Shown here: in pieces, positions 23,294 through 35,277 of the stretch | Position numbering within the stretch: the stretch's first letter is position 1 | How the letters are laid out: each line of letters opens with the position of its first letter | Assembly (NCBI GenBank): GCA_022414725.1 | Contig: CM039464.1 | Span: 30,630,261 to 30,694,260 of the forward strand | Source: Microglena sp. YARC | Lineage: Eukaryota > Chlorophyta > Chlorophyceae > Chlamydomonadales > Chlamydomonadaceae | DNA: 64,000 bases | Reading direction: 5' to 3' | Notes under the pieces: model-generated | What the model saw: the letters and a program-made list of their open reading frames with translations, nothing else | Database searches by the model: none | Told to the model about the DNA's origin: nothing | Made by a program: the position numbers and the translations under genes

Positions 23294-23618
23294 CACGCAT
23301 GCAAGTGCACTTATGAATTTGAATCTACCTGCTGGGTTCTGGTTGATAGCAAAAATGAATTTGAATTTGAATCTACCTGCTGGGTTCTGGTTGATAGCAA
23401 AAATAAATTTGAATGTGAACGTACCAGCTGGGTTCTGGTTGATAGTAAAAATGAATTTGAATTTGAACGTACCAGCTGGGTGCTGGTTGGTTGCGAAAAA
23501 TCGAATTTGAATTCAAACGTACCACCTGTGTCCTGGTCGATTGCAAAAATGAATTTGGATTTGAATGTACTAGCTGGGTTCTGGTTGATTGCAAAAACGA
23601 ATTTAAATTCGAACGTAC
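23294..23618. repeat. 3'-edge array of HET-like exon 2 (six copies)
   Basis: About 49-bp units at 23322, 23371, 23424, 23469, 23519 and 23567. Each carries (minus strand) the last codons FAINQNPA of exon 2 followed by a G|GTACGTTC or G|GTAGATTC donor and an AATTTGAATTC-rich intron piece. All are decoy donors downstream of the real one. Confidence 0.82.
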
Positions 23619-23777
23619 CAGCTGGGTTCTGGTTGATTGCAAAAATGTCGATCCAGAAGAAAATCTTCAGCGGGTTGGGAGGTGTGGCACTGCTGTTGGT
23701 TACCACTTCTTCTATGGACTGTATGAGGTGGTGGAAGCGGCCACTCCAGCAATGGCTGATGAAGTGGGTGGGAGCAC
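23619..23777 (-). CDS. HET/TIR-like domain exon 2 (SHCW..WIDIFAINQ)
   Basis: 159-nt minus exon: acceptor CTTGCCAG|GTGC at 23777/23778, donor CAGCTG|GTACGTTC at 23619/23618, two split bases at the 5' end and one at the 3' end. It encodes APTHFISHCWSGRFHHLIQS, an acidic helix (IEEVV) and FFWIDIFAINQNP. The pairing of an SHxW motif with a WxDxFxxNQ motif matches algal proteins that resemble fungal HET (..SYCWG..WIDALCINQ) and TIR-like effector domains. That resemblance is from memory of the families. Exon 1 leaves one base G, which with GT gives Gly: QLGAPTHFISHCW, in phase. The downstream part of the domain (usually a W-C-x-x-E motif) was not found. The copy at 25233-25322 holds only the 5' half. 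Confidence 0.75.
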
Positions 23778-25590
23778 CTGGCAAGGTGAGTGGTGGTGGT
23801 GAGAGGGGGGGTGAGTGGTGGTGAGTGGTGGTGGTGAGTGGTGGTGGTGAGTGGTGGTGGTGAAGTGGTGAGTGGGGGTGGTGAGTGGTGAGAGGAGGTG
23901 GTGAGTGGTGGTGAGAGGGGGGGATGAGTGGTGGTGAGTGGTTGAAGTGGCCACTCCGGCAATGGCTGATGAAGTGGTGGTGGAGCACCTGGCAGGGTGA
24001 GTGTTGGTGGTGAGAAGGGGGTGTGAGTGGTGGTGAGTGGTGGTGGTGAGTGGTGAGTGGGGGTGGTGAGTGGTGAGTGGTGAGGAGGTGGTGAGTGGTG
24101 GTGAGAGGGGGGGAGTGGTGAGTGTGGTGGTGAGTGGTGGTGAGGGTGAGTGATGGTGGTGAGTGGTGAGTGGTGGTGAGAGGGGGGGGTGAGTGGTGGT
24201 GGTGGTGGTGAGTGGTGAGTGAGTGGTGAGTGGTGGTGGTGAGTGGTGAGTGGTGGTGGTGAGTGGTGGTGGTGAGTGGTGGTGGTGAGCGGTGGTGAGT
24301 GGTGGTGGCAAGTGGTGGTGGTGAGTGGTGGTGGCAAGTGGTGGTGGTGAGTGGTGGTGGTGAGTGGTGGTGGTGAGTGGTGGTGAGGGTGAGTGGTGGT
24401 GAGTGGTGAGTGGTGGTGAGTGGTGGTGGTGAGTGGTGAGTGGGGGTGGTGAGTGGTGGTGAGAGAGGGGGGTGAGTGGTGGTGGTGAGTGGTGGTGGTG
24501 AGGGTGAGTGGTGGTGGTGAGTGGTGGTGGCAAGTGGTGGTGGTGAGTGGTGGTGGTGAGTGGTGGTGGTGAGTGGTGGTGAGGGTGAGTGGTGGTGGTG
24601 AGTGGTGAGTGGTGGTGAGTGGTGGTGGTGAGTGGTGAGTGGTGAGTGGGGGTGGTGAGTGGTGGTGAGAGGGGGGGGTGAGTGGTGGTGGTGAGTGGTG
24701 GTGGTGAGTGGTGGTGGTGAGTGGTGGTGGTGAGTGAGTGGTGGTGGTGAGTGGTGTGGTGAGTGGTGGTGGTGGTGAGTGGTGGTGGGGGTGAGTGGTG
24801 GTGGTGAGTGGTGGTGGTGAGTGGTGGTGGTGAGTGGTGGTGAGTGAGTGGTGGTGAGTGGGGTGGTGGTGAGTGGTGGTGAGTGGTGGGGGTGAGTGGT
24901 GGTGTGAGTGGTGGTGGTGAGTGGTGGTGGTGAGTGGTGGTGGTGAGTGGTGGTGGTGAGTGGTGGTGGTGGTGGTGGTGGTGAGTGGTGGTGAGTGGTG
25001 GTGGTGAGTGGTGGTGGTGAGTGGTGGTGGTGAGTGGTGGTGGTGAGTGAGTGGTGAGTGGTGAGTGAGTGGTGGTGGTGGTGGTGAGTGGTGGTGGTGG
25101 TGAGTGGTGGTGGTGAGTGGTGAGTGGTGGAGTGGTGAGTGGTGGTGGTGGTGAGTGCAGGATGAGGCATGGTAAGAGCAGGGTGAGATATGGTAGGTGC
25201 TGGTTGTGAGAGGGGTGGTGGTGAGGGGTGGTGCTGTTGGTCACCACTTCTTCCATGGACTGTATGAGGTGGTTGAAGCGGCCACTCCAGCAATGGCTGA
25301 TGAAGTGGGAGGGAGCACCAGGCAGGGTGAGTGGTGGTGGTGAGAGGGGGGGGTGAGTGGTGGTGGTGAGTGGGGGTGAGTGGGGTGAGCGGTGGTGAGT
25401 GGGGGTGGTAAGTGGTGGTGAGAGGGGGTAGTGAGTGGTTGAAGTGGCCACTCCAGCAATGGCTGATGAAGTGGGTGGGAGCACCTGGCAGGGTGAGTGT
25501 TGGTGGTGAGAGGGGGGGGTGAGTGGGGGTGAGTGGGGGTGGTGAGTGGTGAGTGGTGGTAGTGAGAGGGGGTGGTGAATGGTGGTAAGA
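23778..25590. repeat. GGTGAGTGGT array with exon-2 5'-edge copies
   Basis: About 1.8 kb of GGTGGTGAGTGGT variants. Three partial copies of the exon-2 start are embedded: about 23938-24002, 25233-25322 (longest, reaching LIQSMEEVVTNS) and 25438-25495. All keep the acceptor CTGCCAG|GTGCT or CTGCCTG|GTGCT. On the plus strand the repeat itself is a chain of GTGAGT words. Long minus frames of Thr/His/Ser/Pro here are repeat artefacts. Confidence 0.85.
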
Positions 25591-26106
25591 TGCATGCATG
25601 TATTACCCACATGTGCATGCACACACACACACACACACACTGGCTTCTTCCTGCATGCATGCACCCAAGCACCCATGCATTACCCACATGCGCACACACA
25701 CACACTGCCTCCTCTCTGCATGCATGCATGCATGCACACACGCATCCATGCATTACCCCCCCCACACCACCACACCACCACCACCACCACCACCACCACA
25801 CATACACACACACACTGCCTCCTGCATGCATGCATGCATGCACACCATGCACCCATGCATTACCCATGCATTAGGGGGAAGTTTGTGAGTGTGTGTGTGT
25901 GTGTGTGTGTGAGTGTGTGTGTGAGTGCGTGTGCGACTGTGTGTGAGTGTGTGTGTGAGTGTGTGAGTGTGTGTGTGAGCGAGTCTGTGTGTGTGTGTGA
26001 TTGTGTGTGAGTGTGTGAGTGTAGGTGGTGTTGGTAGTAAACTAACCCCTCCCCCTGCTATGTCACTTGAAGCTTCGTGGTTGTGGAACCTACGCACCAT
26101 GCAAGT
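25591..26106. repeat. TGCATGCATG/CA/TG low complexity
   Basis: 25600-25870 repeats TGCATGCATGCACCCA and CATGCATTACCCACATG with CA runs. 25885-26030 is a TG-rich microsatellite. No gene. Confidence 0.75.
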
Positions 26107-26332
26107 ACAGGGCAGACAGGCTGGCATTGCCTGGGGTGCCGGATCGGTGTATGGTGCATGGTGGGGGGAAGTTAGCCCGAGGTTAGCCAGCCCGGGTGTG
26201 GGGAGTTAACCCTAAACCATAAACCCTTAAACCCCCACCCCCGGGCTGGCTAAACCTGGGCTAGCTTCCCCCCACCATGCACCATGCACCGTTCCGGCAT
26301 CCCATGCAATGCCAGCCTGTCTGCCCTGGACT
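26107..26332. mobile_element. Large foldback with CCCTAAACC loop
   Basis: Arms of about 95 nt: left CAGGGCAGACAGGCTGGCAT.. (26107 on), right ..ATGCCAGCCTGTCTGCCCTG (to about 26332), nearly perfect inverted repeats that include GGTGCATGGTGGGGGGAAG. The loop holds AACCCTAAACCATAAACCCT. It abuts the donor of HET-like exon 1 by about 16 bp. A noisy counterpart lies at about 12110-12380. Confidence 0.82.
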
Positions 26333-26348
26333 GACGACAGCCCCTCAC

Positions 26349-26538
26349 CTAGCTGGGCTGCATTCATGGTAGCCACAAACTTCTTGGGTAGCTTCCCCTT
26401 AGTAACTGGCATAATGTACTGCGCCACCACCTGGACAGTACTCATCTCCCCATCCACCTTGGCAGCAAATTCCCTAAGGAATTTTAGACTGACGCCCTCG
26501 GCAGCGTTCTTCTTGCCTCCTACGACCATGGTGCGCAT
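26349..26538 (-). CDS. HET/TIR-like protein exon 1 (or 5'-most found exon)
   Basis: Minus exon from ATG at 26538 to donor CAGCTAG|GTGAGG at 26349/26348: 63 codons plus one base. It begins MRTMVVGGKKNAAEGVSLKF, then FLREFAAKVDGEMS and TVQVVAQYIMPVTKGKLPKK. An in-frame TAA lies about 40 nt upstream, but CCGCGAAG|TTGCTCAATATG could equally be an acceptor, so the ATG may be internal. The T-x-x-V-V-x-x-Y-I-x-P-x-T block commonly precedes the SHCW motif in algal proteins of this type (family memory), and the phase fits exon 2 exactly. Lys-rich, no signal peptide or membrane segment, so probably cytoplasmic. Confidence 0.65.
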
Positions 26539-28712
26539 ATTGAGCAACTTCGCGGATGCGGAGAGGAGATATTATACCAGCACCTCGGCAAGTACTAGTT
26601 GCGTGACTGAGTGGAGGAGTGCTGAAGGTTAAGATACTCTTCGGTGGTACTCGCTGCCAAACTGATGGCCTCCTGGGCCTAAGATGAACGATGTGAATTG
26701 ATGCCGCACGTCAGAAGGTAGGAAGCAAGGAAGGAAAGAAAGACGGAAGGCGTGACCAGGTAGGCGTGAATTCCGCCAGAAGCGGTAAGAAGTTGACGGG
26801 GAAGTCGGGAAGAAGAGGACGAAAGGTCGTGAATGTGTCTGTGTGTTCGTCCGGTACCACCTCTGCGCAATGCAATGCGCAATGCAAAGGGGCTGTCTTT
26901 GAGTCGACAAGTCGCTCGGGGACGATAGGAAATTGTGGGGGAGGTGAGAGGGCCGGCGCTAACTGCTTCTTTTGGCGCTGGTCACGTGGGTCGCGTACTG
27001 CAACCCAGAGTAGAGGGCTGCAGCCAATAGTAGAGAGGTCGCTGGCCGCGGCACATGAACAGCCTGTTTCTATTATAGTTACTGGCATGGAAGCGTTTGG
27101 ATATTTATTCGACAGATGTCCCAGAAGCTTCTACATTCCGTATATAGGAAGAGACGCGATTATGAGCTGGAAATGCAGAGAGATCTGTACCAGTTGCGTT
27201 GCTCGTCAGGTTGGTAGGCTGCTTGTTGATGCCCCCATGCTGCCTCTGCTTGAAAAACAAAGCTTGACCCGGCTTGACCTGAAGAATCCATGGCGGTGAG
27301 CGTTAGAGATTCTGAGGAATTGAAGGGATCGCGCGTGACTGCGCGATCTACAAGATTGCAGCGCTCGCGCTCATCCCAACATTATGGCCGCAAGTGACCG
27401 CTGCGGCGGTCAAAGTGCCAGCGTGGAACCAAGGTGGATCGGGGTTACGCTTAACCGCGGGGGGCACGGTTCAAGGTAACCCCAATCCGCCCAGGCACGT
27501 CATCAAATTTTGTATGAAACTGGTGTACAAGTCGGTCGAGCGAAGTACAGGTTTTAGAGTGTTTCCGATAGTTGAAGGAAGGAAGGAAATTGTTACATAC
27601 TCAGCAAAAATCAATGCTGAGACCGTACAGCGCCGGAGCAGCTGGACAGTTTTGTAACAGTGAGGGGCAAAAGGCAAAACAACTCAGAACCTGGTCCAGG
27701 AAGTAACCTCCTGGACAAGGTTCTGACCTGTGAGGAAAGAGAGAGGATTAGTTACATAAACTCAGCAAATCACTGCCGAGACTGGACAGCAGCACAACCT
27801 GCAGACCATCCAATTTTATAACAGGTTGCACGATGGTTTTAAAAGCACACCCACAAACCTCAAAAACAAACTGGGTCAAGTCCAAAAGAGGAAACAAACT
27901 AGAGGCGGAAAGAAGAGCGGAAAGAGGAGCGTGAAGGGGAGGATTTTTTTATTTTATAAGTTGTGGAAGGACTTTCACCCCAAGAGGTGGGTCCCCCGAC
28001 ACAAACCAGCGAAACAGAGGATTCAGTTAGAATGGTGGTGCCACTCCTACAATATGAATGCCGAGACAGGAAATCCAGAGCACGAAGCCCAAATACAAGA
28101 GAAGAGGGAAGAGAGAGGAAATTGTTACATACCGGTACTCAGCAAAAAATAATGCCGAGACTGAACAGCGCCGGGGCAGCTGAACAGTTTTATAACAGTG
28201 AGGGGTTGGGCAACATACGCCTCAGAACCTGGTCCAGGAGGTACCTCCAAAAAGCGTAAGAAAAAGCAAATTAAAAAGCTTGACAAATAAGCATAGCGAA
28301 CTACCAAGACATAGAGAAAATAGCGAATTAAGTGTACATTGTTGAAGAGCTAAGAGTTGCCGAGGCCTGATAAGCGAGATTCAACAAGAAGACGTAACAG
28401 GACAAAAGGCACAGAATATCCACCAGAAAAACAAGGAGAGAGGCATATACGGTAGCTCTTAAAAGGCGGCCTTAACACTCCCTATCTAAAGGCAAATACG
28501 AGACCATGCCGTCAGCCATAACGCCACAAGTTAAAGCACCGCTAAGAAAGGACACTTAACAATCTAAGCAGAAACACAAACAGGATAAAAAGCGTTGGGA
28601 AATGCAAAAGACAAAGACCATCGGGGAAAAGCTTAGAGAGTCCCAAGCCTATCTAGCAAAAAACCATCAAGCTAAAGGACTGAGAGAGGGCACGGGAGAG
28701 CAACCAAATAGA
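26539..28712. repeat. Second-unit copy of 12604-14804
   Basis: Cleaner version of the same dispersed repeats. A 177-codon frame from 26766 ends with FGYLFDRCPRSFYIPYIGRD and, further on, SWKCREICTSCVARQVGRLL. Its in-frame similarity to about 31140-31290 suggests an old coding relic, not a proven gene. Confidence 0.5.
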
Positions 28713-29662
28713 TAGGGCTGTCAATATCGTACGGTATTTTCAATTACCGTAGGATATATCGTGATATATCGTACGATATCGATACCGTACGATATTTTTA
28801 GACCCTTTTGGGGGGAAATCAGTATAAGACCAAGGGGATATAACAGGAAATACCGTTTACACGTCCATACACTTGAAATCAAGTCAAATGAACCAATACT
28901 GAGGGAGATAGAAAACACGGTAATATCGTGGTCTATTACCGTACGATATATCGTGACATATCGTACGCTATAACTATGTAAGGCGATATACTGAATTCCC
29001 TGGCCCAGACCCAGTGCAAGAAAATCCCAGGCGAATCTGCTAATCATACCACTAGACCAAACTTCACCTCCACTTGAAGCCCCAAACTACGCTTTCACCT
29101 ATAGCACCCACCCTATAGCACCAGAAGTGCATGGAAAATCACGCTTACCACTCTCATTGCTGCTGATGCCATGGTGAGGGTGCTGCCCTCGAGAGCATCT
29201 GCTAGCGAGCAAATATGTGCGCGCAGAGAGGTTTGTCTGCATGCCGGGATCGAAGCTGCGACCCCCCCAAATACTGCGCAATTGTTTGAGCAGATTTGAA
29301 ATCACGTCCTTTTCCACCCAACACGATATTTATCGTACGATACTGAACACGGTAAAACTCTACACTAGTACGAATCCCGGTAAACACGATCCCGGTAAAC
29401 ACGATATATCGTACGATAATTCCGAAAATATCGTACGATGCTTAAAAAATGGTTACCCACCAACCATTTTTTGGCCCACAACCACTGGTTACCCAACCAA
29501 CCACTTATTCCTAGATACCTCACCCCGATACGCGTAGTTACCCATCAGCCGATACGCATAGTAACCCATCACCCGATACGCATAATATCACATAATAAGC
29601 ACACCGTTCGATATATCATACAATATAATAAATATCGTACGATATAAAGCTTGACAGCCCTA
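28713..29662. mobile_element. Nonautonomous hAT-like element, second copy
   Basis: 950-bp duplicate of 14805-15747 with the same ends TAGGGCTGTCAA/TTGACAGCCCTA and the same flanking 8-mers, so it was copied by the segmental duplication and did not transpose independently. Confidence 0.85.
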
Positions 29663-30812
29663 CAAATAAATCAAGAGTCAAACGGAAACTCGAGATATGA
29701 AAACTGAAGGTACCCCCATCACCTACACCGCCACAAACAAGACGGTTGCTACAAAGGGACAAGAACAAATCTAAGCTAGTCATACAGGCTGTTAGGGAGG
29801 ATTAGGGGAAGAAGCTCATTCTGGGAGAGAAGCAAATGGCCAGGGGAATGGTCCTGGGCCATCGGAGTATCTGCCCCTTACATTTTTGGAGGGTTGGGAA
29901 CTCCCATGTTGACATGGGAGTGACGGGACCCACCATGGCTGATGAAGGGGCGATCATAAGGGAAGAGAGAAAGAGGGTTCGTTACATAAACTCAGCAAAT
30001 CACTGCCGAAAATGGACAGCAGCACAGCCTGCCAACCATCCAATTGTATAACACGGAAGCACAGAGAGAGGATTCGTTACATAAACTCAGCAAAGAACTG
30101 CCGAGACTGGACAGCAGCACAGCCTGCCGCCCATCCAATTTTGTAACACGGAAGCAAGAGGGTTTTGAAGGCACGAGGGAAAGAGAGAGGGTTCGTTACA
30201 TAAACTCAGCAAATCACTGCCGAGACTAAACAGCAGCACAGCCTGCCAACCATCAAATTTTATATCACGGAAGCACGAGGGTTTTGAAGGCACCCCAACA
30301 AACCTGAAAACGAACTAGGTCAATTCCAACAAAAGGAAACAAAACCTGCGGCGAAAAGGAGAGCGGAAAGGGGAGCGTGAAGGGGAGGGACGCGGAGGCA
30401 GGCAATCCCGACTCCCGAGCACCAAGCCCAAAAAACACAAGACAAGAGGGCTAAGCCAAAAGAGCTAAAGACTAATCAAGGGCACGTGCTATGAGCACCT
30501 TAATATGCAGCGATAATGCCCCCAACAGAAAAAAGCGCAAGTCAACCAAGCACAACCATCTAGCAGAAAAGGACCTGGGTGTCAAAAAGAGCAACCATAG
30601 GCACCCCAAGTAGAAAAGAGCGAGTCCAGACAAATAACAGAGATACCAGAAACCAATCCGAGCAAGACTCAGCAAGCAGGCACACATGACAGGGGCAAGA
30701 GAATCCACCACATAGGGCAAACCTGTTGGCTATAAGAGGGAAAAGCACATGATATTATTGACGTTATACAGCTTCATAAATTCATATTTCTTGTACTTAT
30801 CAAGTACAACCG
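29663..30812. repeat. Second-unit copy of 15748-16895
   Basis: Same 105-bp tandem units (about 29970-30290), nearly identical to unit one apart from a handful of indels in homopolymers. No gene. Confidence 0.6.
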
Positions 30813-30884
30813 GCGTCATTCGTATAGTGGTTATTATTTCTGCCTTCCAAGCAGAAGAGCGGGGTTCGATTCCCCGATGACGCA
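30813..30884 (+). tRNA. tRNA-Gly (anticodon TCC), duplicate
   Basis: Identical to the gene at 16896-16967: GCGTCAT/ATGACGC acceptor stem, CTTCCAA anticodon loop, TTCGATT T-loop. Two identical genes 13,917 bp apart reflect the tandem duplication, or a duplicated assembly. Confidence 0.95.
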
Positions 30885-32866
30885 GCCGTTTTAATCGCCG
30901 AGTCATTACGCGCTTTAACAAGCCGGCTTTACAGGCTGCCAACGAGCCCCTCTTGCAGCCTGTTTCTACTATAGTACCAGGTTACGGTTATGGGTAACCC
31001 CGCAAACTGTAGTGCGGCAATACTCGTAACCCGTGTTCTAGCCAGCTTCCTGTCGCGTTACCCCGGTGTACGCCCTCGTGTTTCAGATTGTCCCTGAAAT
31101 CTGGGTTATTGGGAAATCTGGGTTATGTGATCGTTAAATCAGTTGTTCGACTGGGTAGAAGCGCTTGAATATTTATTCGACAGATTTCCCAGACGCTTCT
31201 TCATTCCGAATATGGGAAGAGACGCCATTGTGAGCTGGTAATGCAGAGAGATCTGTACCAGTTGCGTTGCTCGTCATGTTGGTAGGGTGCTCGGTTCAAG
31301 GTAACCCCGATCCGCCCCGGCACGTCATCAACTTTTGCTGGAAACTGGTGTACAAGTCGGTCGAGCGAAGTACAGGTTTTCGAGTGTTTCCAATTGTTTC
31401 AATTCTACCGGAATATCTGAATTTGAGTCCACCCCACTACCAGTATATCTGAATCTGACTCCAAGCTTGGTCCACCCAAAACCCAAGTTTTTCCTGGTTA
31501 CCCACCACCCTGTTTGGCCCACCACCCCGTTATTCCTCGTTACCCACCACCCTGTTTGGCCCACCACCCAAAACCCAAGATATTCCCAGGTACCCCACCC
31601 CGTTACCCCACCACCCGTAACGCATAGTTACACTTATGGTCCGTAACTCCGCTTAACCCTCAATTGGAAACAGGCTGGAAGTTATCTGTCTGCCTACAGC
31701 CTGCCACGTCGACCGGCCGAACACAGAAAGCAGGGCGAAGCAGGGTCTAGTCAGCAGAGGGCTAGTCAGTGTGTCCTTGACTGACGCATCGCGTTTGTTT
31801 TCAGGTATGTTCAGTAAGGTATATCGTAGTCACTTCGACGATCTTCAGGCTTTCGCTTTGGAAAAAATGAAGTCTGTCGTGTGGTGCTGGTGTTTTGGGT
31901 CGTGGGTCGGCATGTCCCCTGACCTACGGGCGCCTTTTCCCTCGTTCGCAGTAGGACAGGCTCCGCCACATCACATATAGTTAGGGAACAGCAATATAAT
32001 AACATGCCTTTGTATGATATCAAACGATATCATATGATGCCGCCAATCTGACTAATTACCATTTGTAGACAAATGCAATTTGTATGATATCATATGATAT
32101 CATACTCGCCCTTTGGGCCAACATCATATGGTATGCCCGCCGCTTCGTGTAGTCCTTTCAGTCTAGGGATAGTGTGGGGAGACCCACCCTTACAGGCGAA
32201 AAATCCTCGTACACAAACGGTGCTTCTCTCAGAATGCTTATACAGTTATACTTCACTTTCTCAATGGTAGAGCTCGCTGAATCAATGGAGGTGCCGGGCT
32301 CAATACTTTCTATACTTCATTAAGGGCGCCTGGAGGCGATTCCCGAATGAAATGAATTTAATTCATAATTTAATTGAGTGTAATTCAGGTAATCGGTGTA
32401 ATTGATTTTAATTTAATTGTATTTAATGTTGTGTTATTTTAATTCGATTTTATTCCTTTCAATTAAATTTAAGCAACGTGATTTGAATGCATGTAATTGC
32501 TTTAAATTTTATCAATTCGAAACGGATTAAATTTAAATAAAATTGATGTAATTGAATTTCATTGAATCGATGGATGTTGCAGCTTTGTTGACTATGAAGT
32601 GACGAAAAATATAGTTTGGTTTGTTGAATTGTAAGCAGTATTGAACGTTTCTATAATGTAATGCAATGCATATATGTAGATTGTCTTTATTTTTAAGAAT
32701 TTGATGGAAGAAAATGAGACCAATCAGGGGTCTGGTTGGTTTAAAGGATTGTTTTACAAGGTAATGCATGTTTGGGCCCAGCCCAGACGTGAAGAGGACG
32801 TCCCGTCCAGCTCACTCCTCAACGCCAACTCCACATACCGACGGGTGCAACCGTCGATGTCGCAGC
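30885..32866. repeat. Second-unit copy of 16968-18943
   Basis: Includes the decayed ATGATATCATAT MITE (about 31982-32140) and the TTTAATT-rich stretch (about 32345-32575). No gene found. Confidence 0.55.
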
Positions 32867-33015
32867 GGGGGGAAGTTAGTCCACACAAAGCCAGTCCCCA
32901 GTGAATCAGATCTCCCCGGGTTTAGGGTTTAGGGTTGAAGTCTCAGGGTTTTAGGGTTTAGGATATAGGTTTCTGATTCACTGGGGACTGGCTTTGTGGC
33001 GACTAGCTTCCCCCC
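32867..33015. mobile_element. Foldback with TTTAGGG loop, second copy
   Basis: Same arms and loop as 18944-19092, carried by the duplication. Confidence 0.8.
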
Positions 33016-34486
33016 TCCTTTCGTCGCGACCCGTAGTTGACTACAGACTCCATGGTCGTCCCCCTTGCAGTTGTCCTGTCGAGGTTACCGCGTTTTTTTG
33101 CCAATGGCAGTTGGCGTGGCTTGTCACGCTGGCGAATGGTGGGTCCAGCCCGGTGTCACGGCCCTGAGGTGAGCTCTGTGGGCTAATTCTAGCATAAATG
33201 CCCTAGGGGAATGTTTCGTCCACTGTATGTGATGCTTACATGTTTCGCCTCGATGTTTTACGACAATTCTGCTCCTAAATCTACCGGCATGTAGAAGCAC
33301 ATGTTTAAGTGGTTCAAATTTGAAATGTCAGCTCAACGCACCCTTAATCAAATTGATAACCGTTAATTGTAGCTATTTGGCCCAACCTGAGCTCCTATTC
33401 CTGAATTGCCATGCTCATATGTCAATATGTGGTCTGGTGAGAATTTGTCCGGCTTAAATTAGACTTATAATTCATCTGAAATATAGAATGTTCAAGTTTT
33501 TTTATGTTTTTCATTTAGTTATGAAAGAAATAGGTAGAATTAGTTGTGAAAGGACTTTCACCCAAGGAGGTGGGTCTCCCGACACAAACCAGCGACCTAG
33601 AGGATTTAGTTAGAATGGCGTTGCCCCTCCCCCCCCCCCCCCCTCCTTTTTGGTGCCGAGTGCTGTACCTACCCCGCCCGTGGTTGAGGTGGAGATGTGC
33701 CAGATCAGCAGTCAACGATTGAGGCGAAATGTGCCAGATCAGCAGGAAATGCTTGCCAGATAAGCGGACCCATAGCCAGGTAAGTCCTGAACCCCGCACA
33801 GTCTGACATACATTGCAAATTTAATAGTATAGATAAATAGATAGATAGATGGATGTTACAGTCCAGGGGTAGGCCAAATAGGCAAAAGGGGACATGTTCA
33901 CATGTCCATACTATAGATAAAATAGATAGATTATTCGAGACTCGGCATTTAAACCGGTTACACTTGTAGCGCCACTTGTACCTAAGGGTTGACGTCGTTA
34001 TTAGTATATGCTAGAAGAGAAAGGGTCCATTGAAAAACATGAATTGCTCCCAGGTGGAAAGAAGAGCCTGCTCTATTACGTTCACTATGGAATGTGTGAT
34101 TCCTCGTTTTGTTTGGTTGGCTTTGGGAGGGGGGGGGGGGGGGGGGCTTACCTAATAGCACCAATGGACTGGTCTTTAGTAGAGGAACACCTCAGCTCAA
34201 CTCACATCTCATTCTGATGGCTAGAAATAAAATCCCTATAGTACCGAGTTTTGTTTAAAAGACAGCAATTCCCTCTACCATTCCCTCTAACCCACCCACC
34301 ACACACTTGGGAGGCCCATAACAGATTTCCTACAAGACAAACAAAAAACTCTCAACAAGCTCACCACAACACCACGCTCTGTCCAACTTTTAAAAACGGG
34401 ACCTCATTACCTCATAACCTCATAACCTCATAACCGCAATCCAATATCTCCCCTCACTGTTTATTTTTTTGACTACTCTTTGCAGC
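33016..34486. repeat. Second-unit copy of 19093-20566
   Basis: Retroelement tail (about 33822-33910) and G-run at about 34128-34146. No gene. Confidence 0.55.
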
Positions 34487-34655
34487 TTCCCGCCATCCTC
34501 ATTATCCAGCCACTGGGTCAAACCCAAAGCTTGAAGCTGCATTGGAATGCCTGCCATGCCAGCTTTCATACGCACCAGCAAATCTTCAGATTTGGCCCAA
34601 GGACAGGGAAAGGGAGCTGTCTAAAAGCTGCTACGCGTAGCCCAAAAAATATACA
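34487..34655 (+). repeat. Dispersed repeat R, second copy
   Basis: Duplicate of 20567-20735 in the second unit. A short CA/CCCA low-complexity stretch follows. Confidence 0.7.
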
Positions 34656-35066
34656 GTGTCTCCCCTTGTCTCCCCTCCCCCCCCCCCACCCCACCCACCC
34701 ACCCCCCCACACACACACACAGCACCAAGTAGATCGAGCGATGACACAAGCACAATTCCAAACATGTATTCAATGTATTTGCTGGAGCTAGTAGCAGCCA
34801 CGTGTGCCGAGTCCCCTTCCCCCAAAAGAGCCGCATCCTTCACCAAGGCAATTGATGCGCCTCTTCTTCAGCAAGGCTGGCAGCATCTCCCGCAAAGAGG
34901 AGAGCTCCTGGTTGAGGGCTTCATTCTAGTTTTATTCTCCTCATCGAAATTGCCCGACCCTGAACTTGACTCCAACTACCCCTACCTCTTCTCCACCTCA
35001 AAAAGGTCCCCACCCTTATCTGCACCTATGTCCAACCCCGTCCATTGCCAAGGCAAGTGCCATCCG

Positions 35067-35260
35067 TAGGGATCGGCAATAAGATGTCATATGATTATCA
35101 TGTCATGTCATCATATGATATCATATGATGCCGGCGGTCTGACTAGGTAACTTTGGCCTGGGGCACCATATCATATGATATTAAATCATATGATTTTTGT
35201 ATGATATCATATGATATCATACTCGTCTTTGGTCAACATCATATGATTTGCCATTCCCTA
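35067..35260. mobile_element. hAT-like MITE, second copy
   Basis: Duplicate of 21145-21337 with the same flanking 8-mers. One extra base makes it 194 bp (ATGATTATCATG instead of ATGATATCATG). Confidence 0.82.
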
Positions 35261-35277
35261 ACCATCCGTGCCTAAGC

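Noticed and set aside
23311..25599. 762-codon and 654-codon minus-strand open frames
   Set aside because: Almost entirely Thr/His/Pro/Ser produced by the GGTGAGTGGT repeat. Only the 159-nt exon 2 at 23619-23777 and its edge copies are coding-like.
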